NCBI GenBank assembly: GCA_029339195.1
Contig: JAPTJF010000341.1
Coordinates: 1-64,000, forward strand
Reading direction: 5' to 3'
Source of the DNA: Micractinium sp. NFX-FRZ
Lineage: Eukaryota > Chlorophyta > Trebouxiophyceae > Chlorellales > Chlorellaceae
Length of the DNA stretch: 64,000 bases
The notes under the pieces are model-generated. The model was given only the letters and a program-made list of their open reading frames with translations, was not told the DNA's origin and searched no databases. Shown here piece after piece: positions 23,827-35,087 of this stretch. The stretch's first letter is position 1. Every line of letters begins with the position of its first letter. The position numbers and the translations under genes are program-made.

Positions 23827-26800
23827 ATGGCGCAGAACGGGAAGGGGCAGGAGAAGGTCAGGGGCAGGTGAGCCTTTGGGAGCTCTGGGCCAGCAGCAGT
23901 GCGTGCAGCGAGGGAGAGCTCGCCGTGTTCGCAGCCAGCACTCTCAGGGCATCTCTTATTGGGCGAGGGCTGGCCAGGGGTTGAGGGGCGACGTGCAGAT
24001 GGCCGACCGCCTCTCCGCCGGGCCGCCCATGCCGCGGCGCTCGGCCCGCGTGCCCCGCTCACACTACTCTCATCTGCACCCCTTTCCCCCTCATTTTTGC
24101 CCACCCCACAGCAATGTCGACCGTGCCTTTGAAGCCCTTAAGAAAGTGACCCCCAAGGCAAGCAGGGAGGGTTGGACCATTCTGGCAAGCAGCGTGCGGC
24201 AGGGCAGGCGCTGACAAGCGCGGGTACCCAAGCAGGCATCTGTGCCCGCTCAGCTTCCCTGACCCCGCCTGGCCCCTCCTGGCCCCCCACCTGTCAGATC
24301 TGCGGCCTCCAACCCAGCCGGCCACTCCACTTTCACCTCTTAGCAACCTGCTGTTTCGTGTGGTGTCAGCGCAGGCAACCTGCGCAGCTGCTGCTCCATG
24401 TGGAGCTAAACCAACGTGCAGCTCTAGCGTGTCCCTAACATTGCTCCGCCACCTGCCTCCTCCCTGAATCCCTTGCACCATGCAGCTCCTGATCAATGGC
24501 AAGTTTGAGGACGCCAAGAGCGGCAAGACATTCGAGACGCTGGACCCACGCACCGGTGGGCAGGGAGGGAGGGTGGCGGGGAGCGGACGACAGGAAGGGA
24601 GTGCAGGGGAAAGAGTTGCTGCGGTTCTGGGGCCATCTACAGTATGTGCAGGTAGGGACGCCGTTGGCCTAGCTGCAGTAGCATTGGCCTCGTAACAAAT
24701 GGAAGGCCTGTAGTGGTCGCTGGAGCAGCCTGGAAGCCGGACCAGGATGGGATGAAGGGCCAGGGTCCAGGGTAGCTGGCGCACGAGCCATGCACCCATG
24801 ATGTGTGTAGCACCACCCATGCCAGTGCATGCATGCCCGTGCTGTTCCCACCTTTGGCCAGCCTGCAAGCGAGAAGCTTGAGGATGTGATGCCTCCCCAC
24901 CTTCTTCTGCTTCTTCTTCTGCCTCCCCACCTGCCCACACACACCCGCACACGCGCACCCCACGCCCGACGCACTGACCCCACTCTTGCAGGAGAGAAGC
25001 TGGTTGATGTGGCGGAGGCGCAGGCGGAGGACGTGGACAGGGCGGTGCGGGTTGCCAAGGAGGTGGGAGGGGTGGGGAGAATAGGAGGGTCGAGTAGAGA
25101 GGCAAGGAGGGAGGGCTTGGGATGTGCATAGGGCTGTGCGGGTTGCTAGGCAGGGAAGGGCCCCGGGGGAGTGAGGGGGGCAGAGAGGAGGTGGGGCAGG
25201 CAGCGTCAGGCGGCCGGCCACAAGCTAGCGCGATCCAGCGTTTTGACGGCGTGGCCGCAGGCGCCCCGTGGCTGCTGCATCTGAGGCTGCAGCTTTTGCC
25301 GGACGGCCGCGTCCCGCCCACCTCCCACCCTCGATTTGGAACCTGTGCGTGTGCCTCCTCCCCTTGCCCCTACATCGGATCAACAGATGCCTCACATGGC
25401 TGCCTCATTCCAACAACATGCCCTCTGCAGGCCTACGACAAGGGCCCCTGGCCCAGGATGACCGGGGAGCAGCGTGGGCGCGTGCTGCTGCGCCTGGCGG
25501 ACCTGGTGGAGGTGAGCTGCCTGGCTTTCTTGCTCTTAGCTATTCATGCTGTTTTGCTCTTAGCTATTCATGGCAGCATCGGCAAAGGAGCAGCCGTGCT
25601 TGATTGTGCTGGGGTTTGTTTGTGGCTGGCTGGCTGGCTGGGTGAAGGCTTCATGGTGGGTGGGTGGTGGGCGGGAGTGGATGGGGAGGAAGCTGCTGCG
25701 CCTGGGGCACCCGTTGGAGTGCGCTTCCATTGTCTGCTGCCTCTCTTCTTCAGGGGGGGAACGAACTGCTTAGTACACATCGTTATCTGCCGCGCCGTTT
25801 ACATGGGGGCAAGTGCGTGGTGTCCGGCTGCGTGCTGGTGCGCCGGGCTTCTGCAGCAGGATTGGCCAGTGCATGGGCCGTGCAAACCGTGGTGCGCCTG
25901 TGCACCTGTGCACGTGTCTTCTCTGCAGGAGCACGGCGATGAGCTGGCGCTGCTGGAAACGCTGGACAACGGGAAGACATACAGCCAGGCAAGGCTGTAG
26001 TCCTGTACTGCTTGTGCAGCTGCAGTTGGCCCTCATGTGCGTTGGACGGTCCCTTGCAACCATGGAAGCAAGGAGGGAGGGGGGGAGGGAAGGCCCAAGG
26101 AGGCGAGGGCCAGCGGGGAGACCTACAGCCAGGCAAGCCTGGTAGTGCTTTACCATGTGCCGGCCGGCCTCACGCTGTTGCGTAGTCTTTAGTCGAGGGG
26201 TGCCTTGCAAGCAGGGAGGGAAGCAGGGGAGGAGGGAAGGCAGTTGGACGCGCCGCACAACAGGACAACAGCTGCCTCCCCGGCCATCTGCCCCTCCGAA
26301 GAGCCGCACCATTGGAACCATTGGACGGTGCACCTCGGGACCACAGTCATTGGTTACTTGACTAAAATAACTTGAATGTATGAATAAACTGTTGCTTGAC
26401 TGTAGAATGTCTGCTTGAATCATTGATTGCAGAGCCGCGCCATCGACGTGCCCGGCACCGCCCAGCACTTCCGCTACTTTGCTGGCTGGTGCGACAAGAT
26501 CCAGGGTGCGCAGCGCAGGGTGGCACGACGGGCCTGCTTAATCAGCCTGGGATGCCGTGTCGTCCCCCGCCAGGGTGCAAGGGAGACGTGGCTCACCTGC
26601 ACTGCACTACTCACTGCACACACCATCATTGCAAGCCAGCATTGTCCTTGCCTCGCCTCGCCGCACCCCGACTGCCCTCAACTCACCGCGCCTCACTGTA
26701 TGCTCTCCCTCCCTCCCCGCAGGCTCCACCATCCCTGTGGCCACGCCGGGGTCCAACTGCATACCGTATCTCCAATCCTGGCCGCCAATCATCGCGTCAC

Positions 26801-29800
26801 TTCTCCACAACACATGGCTCAACTCGCCCCGCCTCACGGATGCATGCTCCCCCTCCATCCCCTTCCCGCAGGCTCCACCATCCCTGTGGCCACGCCAGGG
26901 TTCACCGCTTACACTCTGAGGGAGCCCATCGGGGTGGCGGGGCAGATGTGAGGCATGGCGCGGGATGGGGCCCCAGCAGGAGTGTGCTGCGTGGGGGAGA
27001 GGAGCAAGGGCTTGTGGTGCTGGGCGTGGTCGGCCGTGCAGAGGCCATGGGGGCTGAGGAGGGGAGCAAGGGCAAGTGCAAGTCTGGCGCACCGCTGATG
27101 TGGAGGCGGGTATGGCAGGCAGAGCTGGGCAGAGCGCTTGGCCCCACACTGCTGACGGGCGATGCCTGCCTGCCCTGCCCCTGGCTGCCCCTGGGCTGGT
27201 CCCTTCCCTACTGGGTGTGCGCCTTGCTGGCAGACTGCAGTCTCCTGCCCACGGCTCGCTGAAGGTGTGCCCGCTCCCCTCCCCGCTGCTGCAGCATCCC
27301 CTGGAACTTTCCGATCCTCATGGCAGGTGCGGTTTAAGGGATTTTACAGTATGACTTTACAGTAGGACTTCACAGTGTGACTTGGTACATAGCGGCTCGC
27401 CCACTCGTGGGTCGGGGGCTGCTGTGTGCTCGACTTGGGAGGGCATGCAAGGGACGCGCGTGCATGTGTGTAGGCAAACCACACGGCTGCCTCCTGCGCT
27501 GTGGTCACAGCGTGCCTCCCGGGAGGGCAGCAGGCCGCAGCATGCGCTTGGCAGTTCCTTGGCTCAACCGCCGGTGCCATCGCCACTGCTGCTGCCTGCA
27601 GGTTGGAAGCTGGCGCCGGCGCTGGCGGCGGGCTGCACCATCGTTCTCAAGGCAGGGGCCCGGCTGGGGGGCTGGCTGGGGGCTGGTGTGCTGCCTGGGC
27701 AGGGTTTGCTGACCAAACCCTGCCTGCCGAGCCTGCCGGCCTGCCTGCCGGCCTGCAGTGCACCTGCTGCTGCTGCTGGTGCTGCTCTGGTTTTCCTGGC
27801 GCTAGGACATAAGATGTGACGCTGCCGCTGCCTCTCAGGCCCTTGCCTGCTGTCCCCGCCTCGCCGGCGAGCCGGCACGCCGCCTGGGCACAAGGTAATG
27901 CTACACACTGCTGGGCTGAATGCAACACTCAACAGTGCTGAACACACCCACGTCGCAGGTGAGCCAGTACACGCCCCTCACGGCGCTGAGGGTGGGTGAG
28001 CTGGCGCTGCAGGCGGGAGTGCCCCCCGGCGTCCTAAACGTCCTTCCCGGTGGGTACGGCACGCGGGGCTGGGTGTCCGGTTAACCAACGCGGCCCGCTG
28101 CACTCGTCTGCTGTGTGCGTGCTGGGACGGCAGCCGCTGGCAGCTGGCAGCCCACCCAGCCCAGCCCTCCCTGCCTCCCTCCCTCCTCACCCTCTTGGGG
28201 CGCCCCTCATTACCCCCTCGCCGCAGGCAAGGGGAGCGTGTGCGGGGACGCCATCACCACTCACCCGCTGGTCGACAAGGTGGCCTTCACCGGATCAACG
28301 GATGTGGGCAAGACGATCATGGAAGGTGGGCGGGGAGAGGCGGCAGTACAGACCAGCACAACACGTCCTCAATTCGACTCCCAAGGACGGCGGGTGGCAG
28401 GGGTGCTTGCGCTCAGTGGCCCCCACACACCCAGTTCCCTACTCTCACGAGTGCCCTTCCTCATCACCCCATCACCAGGCGCCTAAAAACTTCAAGAGCC
28501 TGCTGCCTTGAGATACTCCCCTGGCGTCTTCCCTCACTCTCTGCCCCTGCAGGCGCCTCCAAGAACATCAAGCCGGTGACCCTGGAGTTGGGGGGCAACT
28601 CGCCCATTGTGGTGTGCGACGACGCTGACCTGGAGGCGGCGGTGGTGGGAGCCCACGAGGCACTCTTCTTCAACATGGTAGGTGGCAGGTTGTCAGCTTG
28701 GCAGGCATTTGTGGAATGGTGAGGTGGCAGGCAGGGGTGTCTTGCCGGGCGCCCAGGTGGCAGGGGTGATGTGGCGTTTGATGCACGAAGCTGCTGACCT
28801 GGACGTGGCTGCGGGAGGGAGCCCACGAGGCACCCTCCCTCTTTCAGCGCCATTGCTGTGGGAGAAGCGCGGTTCTCTTTTACTCTCTGGAGCTCCTGCA
28901 ATCTGGTGGCTGCTGATGTTTCGCGCATGCCGCATCCCCCCGCCCACCCGTCTGTCCTCGCACCCCTGCCTGCCCAGGTGCCCTGCCCTCCCCCCCCGCC
29001 CCCCCGCCCCACTCTCTCGCCCGCACTGCAGGGCCAGGCCTGCGAGTGTGGTGCTCGCCTGTTTGTGCAGGAGGGGATCTACGACGAGTTTGTGCGCCGC
29101 TCGATCGAGCTGGCCAAGCAGCGCAAGGTGAGCAGGCGCGCTTGCTTGGTGGTGTGATGTGTTGCGACGTGTGTTGTGTCGGGCGGCGAGTCGGGCTTCA
29201 GGGGCAGAGGGGGGTCGCTCACGCCACACCATGATCACCGCATGCACTTGAAACCCCAGCCCCGCCAAGCCCCGCCCAGGGTGGGCATAGCAAGCAAGAA
29301 GCGGGTGCACCACCGCTCCTGTGCCCATCTCCCCTTGAACAGGAGGCCGACGATTTCGACAAAGGCTCACAGCGTCTGAGCAAGTGGTTTTTTAGGAGTG
29401 CACTTGTGTCAGTGCTGCTTGTTTTGTGTGTGCATACCCCACCCTCCTGGCAGGTGGGCGACCCTTTTGACGAGTTCACAGCCCAGGGCCCGCTGGTCTC
29501 CCAGGTGTGTGGGGGCAGCCTGGGTGGTTTTGCACCCTAGAGGGCAAGGCTGGTCGGGTGTATGGGGAGAGTCGCAAGGCTGGCGAAGCGGCCTGCCCTG
29601 CCCTGCCCCGCCCTGCCCTGAACGGCCCATCACCTGTCTTACCGGCCGCACCCCGGCTGTTCCGCCTGCATTCGCTCGCCGCTGCCCTGCTGCAGAAGCA
29701 GCTGGACAAAGTGATGGGATACGTGGAGAAGGGGAAGCAGGAGGGTGAGTGGGAGGGGTGGGGGTCGGGAGGGACCATGGGAGGTAGGTAGAGTTGGAGA

Positions 29801-31554
29801 GAGAAAGGGGAGGCAGGAGGGTGAGCGGGTGGGTGAATGTGGAGGGAGGATGAGCGGACCTGGCCTGGCGCGGTCTAGGATGAGGGCGTTGGCAGCGTTG
29901 GCACCGGGATGCAGACAAACAGCATAGCTAGTGGGTGACGTGATGGCGCAGTTGGTAGACCTTCCCCTGCCTTGCCACCTCACCCTGCCACCGCCATTGC
30001 TGCCGCGCAGGCGCCAAGCTGGGGTGCGGCGGCAAGCGCTGGGGGGAGCGCGGCTTCTTCATGGAGCCCACCGTGTTTTATGACGTCAAGGATGACATGG
30101 CAATCGCCAGGTCAGCAGCCGCAGCTTCCTGCCGGGCCGGCTTCACCGAGACCCCCCCCCGCCAGCTACGCACCCTATGCCCCTGACACCGCTTGCGCTT
30201 GTGCCGCCACTTGCAGCCTGCTGGTCGTGTGCCGCCTCGCCCTCAATTGGCTGCCCCACAGCTGACTAACCCTCTGGTCCCCGCCACCGCACCACCATGC
30301 GCATCGTCACCCCGTGCCTCCTCCACTCCCTGCTGCCACCTCGCTTGCGGCAGGGACGAGGTGTTTGGCCCGGTGCAGGTCATCCTCAAGTTCAAGACCA
30401 TCGACGAGGTGCTGGGAGTGTGGAACTCGGTTGTTATGGTGCCATCTTGTGCAAACCACTGCTGGGCACGAGTCGTGAAGCCACCGGCAAGGATCGGGCG
30501 CTTGCACTGTTTGCATGTGCCCGCCTGGCTCCTCAGAGTGCAACCCCACTTTGTTACCCGTGCCAGCCGAGCCCGGCCGCTGTCTGCTGTTTGAGGTGTG
30601 CCCCGTGGTGTCCCCTTGCTGCTCTCCCTTTGGCATTCTTGTGCGCAGGTCATGGCAGTAGACTGGTGCCTTTGCCTTGATTTCCTGTTGGCTCCCTCAA
30701 CCCCACGCCCTGGGGCTGCAACCTTCTGCTTCTTCTTCTTCTTCGTGTGCGCAGGTCATAGCTCGTGCCAACGCAACCGAGTACGGCCTGGCCGCGGCTG
30801 TGTGGACCAGCAGCCTGGACAACATGCAAGCGGTGACGCGAGGCGTCAAGGCCGGCACCGTTTGGGTCAGTGGGCAGTTCTGGTGGGCAGATGGTCGGGA
30901 GGTGGTGGGCGGGGCGGGCTTTCGGGTGGAGGGGCCGCTGGCAGCGGCATGCCGGCAGTGTTTGCTTCCACCTGCCACCCCTCATTGCCTCACTGGGCCA
31001 TTCCTTCCGGATGCGGTCTCAACTGCGCCCCCACCCCCCTGTGCTGTCTCGGCACCCGCAGGTCATTTGAGGCAGGCGCCGTTGCGTGTCTTGTGCCCAG
31101 TCACCTCCGCTGACCCGCCTGCCCTCCCTTGTTGCAGGTGAACACCCACCACGTGATGGACGCGGGCGTGCCCTTTGGTGGCTACAAGCAGAGCGGGTTT
31201 GGGCGGGAGCACGGCACCGCGGTGCTGGAGCACTACACCCAGGCGAGCGTCGCGCTGTACTGCGCCGTGTTGTGCCGTGTCGTGCTGTGCTGTGCTGTGC
31301 TGTGCTGTGCTCCGTGGGTTTGGGCAGGACCCTGCACAGTAGAGCAGGAGCAGTGCACTGAACTGGTCGAGTATTGGGCCACCATGTCGATGTCGGGTCT
31401 CATTGGCACCCAGCGACCCGCAGGTCTCAAATCTTGGCATAAATGCTGTTATTGAACATCAGATTTCGTTGCCCCATGCCCCGCCCTGCAGTCCAAGAGT
31501 GTCTACCTCCCCCTGCCCAAGAGCAAGGACCAGCGCAGCTGGGTCATCATGTGA
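23827..31554 (+). CDS. NAD(P)-dependent aldehyde dehydrogenase (ALDH1/2 type)
   Basis: It oxidises aldehydes to carboxylic acids. Twenty-one exons give 514 aa: 23827-23867, 24112-24157, 24486-24555, 24992-25062, 25431-25511, 25929-25988, 26433-26505, 26872-26947, 27295-27326, 27602-27651, 27959-28049, 28227-28325, 28553-28677, 29032-29127, 29454-29504, 29696-29744, 30011-30110, 30354-30408, 30755-30865, 31138-31242 and 31492-31554. Family motifs appear in order: PWNFP near residue 180, FTGSTDVGK for the cofactor, LELGGNSP with the general-base Glu, [11 protein letters not shown] with the catalytic Cys aligned to Cys302 of ALDH2, EVFGPV, and [13 protein letters not shown]. The start [10 protein letters not shown] shows no transit peptide and the end SWVIM is no peroxisomal signal, so I infer a cytosolic enzyme. 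Introns 2, 6, 10 and 20 use GC donors. Several introns contain copies of exon edges. Confidence 0.92.
26113..26152 (+). repeat. Copy of the 3' edge of ALDH exon 6
   Basis: GACCTACAGCCAGGCAAGCC repeats the real exon end GACATACAGCCAGGCAAGGC (25976-25995), including the GC donor. The copy sits in the following intron about 135 bases downstream. Confidence 0.75.
26683..26752 (+). repeat. Copy of the acceptor and 5' edge of ALDH exon 8
   Basis: The polypyrimidine tract, CCCCGCAG acceptor and GCTCCACCATCCCTGTGGCC start of exon 8 (26851-26902) occur once before, about 150 bases upstream. This copy diverges after CACGCC. It keeps an AG acceptor and could be used as a decoy. Confidence 0.85.
28790..28834 (+). 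repeat. Copy of the 3' edge of ALDH exon 13
   Basis: GCTGACCTGGACGTGGCTGC followed by GGGAGCCCACGAGGCAC repeats the real exon 13 end (GCTGACCTGGAGGCGG...GGGAGCCCACGAGGCAC, 28624-28664), about 170 bases further into the intron. The copy has lost the following LFFNM codons. Confidence 0.8.
30636..30664 (+). repeat. Copy of the ALDH exon 19 acceptor
   Basis: TTCTTGTGCGCAGGTCATGG resembles the true acceptor and exon start TTCGTGTGCGCAGGTCATAG at 30742-30761. It is a short upstream duplicate with an intact AG. Confidence 0.6.
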
Positions 31555-34500
31555 TCTTTCTAGCTTCATTGCACTGCCTACTAGCACTGGCAGCAACTGC
31601 TGCAGCTGCGGCGGCACTGCTGAGCACAACAGTGTGATGCCAACACGGCGCAGCAGCAGCAGGGCGGCATTTCCACGGCACTATTGACTCTTTGCGGGGC
31701 TCCGCTTGGCGGAGCTGGTCCATGGCAGTTGAACACAGTTGCACAGGTGCACAGCTGCCCCTGTGCACCAGCCTGCCTTGCCACGAGGAGCAGGCACCAC
31801 TCCTTGTAATGTTTAGTGTCAGTAACACACAGTGGAGGCGAGAGGTCGTTCAACCATGGCGGTCGGCCCCATCCGTGCCGCATGCCTGTCTGCCTGTCGC
31901 ACACACCGGCGGCGCTGTGGGGAATGGCCCGGTTACAAACCATGTCGATCGTCTCGTCAACACATCAAGCGGTGCTGCTAGTAGTAGGTAGGCATATTGT
32001 GTGTGTGCTAGCGCGGTAGAAGGGGCTGCCACTAGGGGACGCAGCCATGAGGCGATTGTAGTAGCAACAAGGTGGGGGATGGCATGATTGAGGTAGACTG
32101 AGCCAAGGGACAGTGCTTGAAAGGGAGGCGGGAGGGGAGGAGTGTGGGGTTATTACTACGGTGGAGGTGCCCGCCGGCTCGGCCTGGCGGGTGGGTACGT
32201 GGGTAGCGTAGGTCAAGGGAAGACAAAGAAGAGGACTGGGGATATGATTCGACATGACGTGTTGGGTGGCATGTTTGGGGGCACGTGCGGAAAAGCCGCA
32301 CGCGCCCCTGCGCTTCAGCCACACGTGGGGCTGCCTCTGAGCAGCCTGTTGGGCACGGTGCGCTAGGGTGCCGCCTGGCGCAGGCGCAGGCAAGGGGGGC
32401 AGGTGACGCGGAAAAGCAGAAGAAAGAACGAAAACTGGAAAGGACCAAGGGGGCCGGCAGTGATCACACGCTCAGCTTATCTTATCTGCCCGCTGAGTTG
32501 GCAGCGGGCCGCTGAGTCAGCGCTGGCAGTCGTCTCAAAAAAGCGTCATGCGCAGGGGGGGCTACTCGGTTCATTATTAGGCTGCGGTGTGTGCAGGGGA
32601 TGCCGGTGCGGCGCGGGGGTGCGCTGTAGAAAAGGGAGGAGTTTTTCTGGGGAGAGGGCGGCGCGGTACGCTGCCCGCCAGCTGGGGTTGGCTCGCACAG
32701 AGGGGCACAAGTGCTGCGGAAAACGCGGCTGGCGGCGCTGCAGCCATGGTTTTGCTTGGTTGCGGGGGAGGGTGGGCTCTGTCCACGGTCGTGGGGAGGG
32801 GGGAGGAGGGGAAAAGGGGGATGAAATGGGGAAGGGGCAGTAGGCGGGGAGGGGGGGGCAGGATGGGCACGGGTGGGGGATGAAATGCGGCGGGATCCTG
32901 AGGGGCAGTGGGGGCCGGAGATGGGCGCAGAGAGGGGGTGGGGGCAGGGGGAGAGAGAGAACGGGGGGTGGGGTGGGGCGCCCTTTTGTGGGGGCCCCTG
33001 TGTCCCTAGGCAGGATGGGATGGGGGGGTAGTAGTATCTGCTACACAGCTATGAAATGCTGGCCTAAGAGGGGCGACCTAAGTTGGGGGGGGAGGGGGCA
33101 AGGGCTCATGCGCTTGTTTTGAGTGGGGGGACGGGGGCGTCAGAAACTGGCCGGAGCGTCGCGCTCTCTTGGCGCGTTGGGGCACTCATGGCGGTGGGGC
33201 GGGGCCAAGCGTTGGTGTGCGGGTGTGTGCGGGAGGGCGTTTGTGGGGCGGGGGGAAGGGTTTGCAAAAGACACGTGCACGGGACTGGAGGTAGGCAGAG
33301 TGCGGGGGAGGGGTGACAGGGCACGGGGCAAAAAGGGGGCAGGCAGAGGGGGCAAACGTTGCTGGGCTGGGCGGAGGGGCAGGGGCAGGAGCAAGGTCTG
33401 CCTGCGTGCGCGCGACGTCAGCTGGTAGCACAGTCGGAAAAGTCGAACTCTGAAAGGGGGTGGGTGGGTGGGTGGGGGGAGACAACAAGGGGGGAACCAA
33501 CATGCCCAGGGTCAAGGGGTGGGGGGCGGTGCGAGGGAGGGGGAGGGGGTGCAACCGGCGGGGGCCGCAGGGGGGAGGGTGGGGGCGGACGGGGTGTGTG
33601 GGTAGGGTTCAGACAAGGGAGGCGTTTGGGGAGGCGGGGAGGGGGGCAGGAGGTTTGCAAAGACACTTAGCTGTTGGAGGGTTGGGGTGGTTGGGTGGGA
33701 GGGGCGGGGGCGCGAGGCTGACAGGGCAGCCAGCGCTCGGGGAGGGGGACGGCGAGGAGAGAGAAACCCAGTGGGCGGGCCGCCGGGGGGCGGCCGCCAC
33801 AGAACCCCAAACACAGGTTGAGACGGGTGGAGGCGGGGCTGCTGCCAGCAAGGGCACGGCAGCGGCGGGGCGCCGGACGGGGGAGGGGAAAGGAGACTGC
33901 ACACGGGCAAGGCGGGTCACTCAAAACGGGTGGGAGATTGCACAAGAGCCGGCTGGTGTAGGGTAGGGTAGTGTAGGGAGGTGGGGCGAAATGCACCTGG
34001 GGCGGGCTACTGGTCTGTCCTAGCGGGGTCTGGAAAACAGGTGGGGTGGGATGGGATGGGATGGGATTGGGCATGGATTCAGTGGATACTTTCTAGGTCT
34101 CTCTAAATCTTTGGGGGAAGGGTTCGTACCTAATGAAACAGGAGCGTTGTGTTGTGGGGTTGCGGTTGTCTGCAGGCGCTCTTGCCTCTTCAAGTGTGTG
34201 GGGCGCGGGGAGGGGCTGCCTAGCTGGCTGGGCAGGGAGGCTGGCGGGCGGTGCTTCTTTCTACTAGGGGGCAGGCGGTGCGCAAGGGGGAAAGGGGTTG
34301 CGCAGGGGGCCAGGAAAAGGGGACGGAGGGGAGTGCAGAAAGAATGTCTCATTCATTGGTGCTTGCCGTGGGGGGGCAAGCATGAAAACAGGGGGGGCGG
34401 GGCTTGGGCCCGGGCGCCGCGCCAGTTGGCAGGCGCGGCGCTGGGCCCCCTGACCAGCCAGCCTGGCGGGCAGGCAGGCGGGCAGGGCGCTCCGCCATGA

Positions 34501-35087
34501 AAGGGGGGGGGGAGGTGCGCCAGGGATGTAGGCAGTGCTGACGAATGAAAGGGTGGGGCGCGAACGGGGGGGTCGCAGCCCGCGGGGGGGGGCGTGCGCG
34601 CACGTCTGCGGCACGCCCCCGTCTGCGGGCACGAGCAACCCATGGCAGCCCCCAGTGCGTTGGCTCGGGTCTCGGGCAGGGCAGAGTGCTGAGGCAGGGA
34701 GAAAGAATGGCGCAACCACTGCAGGGGCGAGGCGGTGGTGCCGGGGGGCGGGAGGCGCAGCAGGGGCGGGCGATGGGGTGAGGCCAGGTGGGGTGGTGCC
34801 GCTTGGAGGGCAGCGGCAGCGGCGGCGGCAACCGCAGCATGCGCAGCGCGGCATGGCTGCGGGAGGGATGCCAGCACAGGAAGCCTGCACGCATGCTGGC
34901 ATGGGCAGCCGGGCGGCACGCAGGCTGTGGCGGCTGCCCCCCCGTGTTCACCCCTTGAGCCTTGCGATGGCCTTTCCCCAAAACAATGAAACCCCAACTG
35001 CACGAACCTCAAACTCCACCCCACTACCGCGTCACGATGCTCACATTTCAAGGTTTCCCAGGGCTGCCCATGGGCGGGTCCGTGCTC
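31555..35087. other. 3.5-kb G-rich stretch without a recognisable gene
   Basis: The first about 250 bases are the ALDH 3' UTR with TGTAA at 31805-31809. From about 32100 to 34900 the plus strand is extremely G-rich and poor in C-runs, with many GGGG tracts (32760-33720 most of all). Open frames are low-complexity and lack splice-supported homology on either strand. The right end is the 3' flank of the minus-strand gene ending at 35088. A short hairpin, GTGCGGAAAAGCCGCAC, sits at about 32284-32300. Confidence 0.55.
31805..31809 (+). terminator. TGTAA polyadenylation signal of ALDH
   Basis: TGTAA lies 250 bases after the ALDH stop codon. Confidence 0.5.

Noticed and set aside
24114..24149. ATG at 24114 as the ALDH start codon
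   Set aside because: It reaches a stop within a dozen codons. The frame that reads [15 protein letters not shown] joins the exon 23827-23867 upstream and the GC donor downstream in phase.
24660..24730. tRNA-like stretch with TGGCCTAGCTGCAGTAGC and CTCGTAA in an ALDH intron
   Set aside because: D-arm and anticodon-loop echoes exist, but the stems do not pair well and no T-arm is found. At most it is a decayed tRNA fragment.
29942..29975. tRNA A-box-like sequence (TGGCGCAGTTGGTAGAC) in an ALDH intron
   Set aside because: It matches the A-box consensus, but no B-box, cloverleaf arms or terminator follow, so a tRNA gene is not supported.
34353..35051. Long minus-strand open frame (about 230 codons) in the G-rich region
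   Set aside because: It is low-complexity Pro/Ala/Arg sequence with no homology or splice context. Long frames arise by chance in GC-rich DNA with few stop codons.
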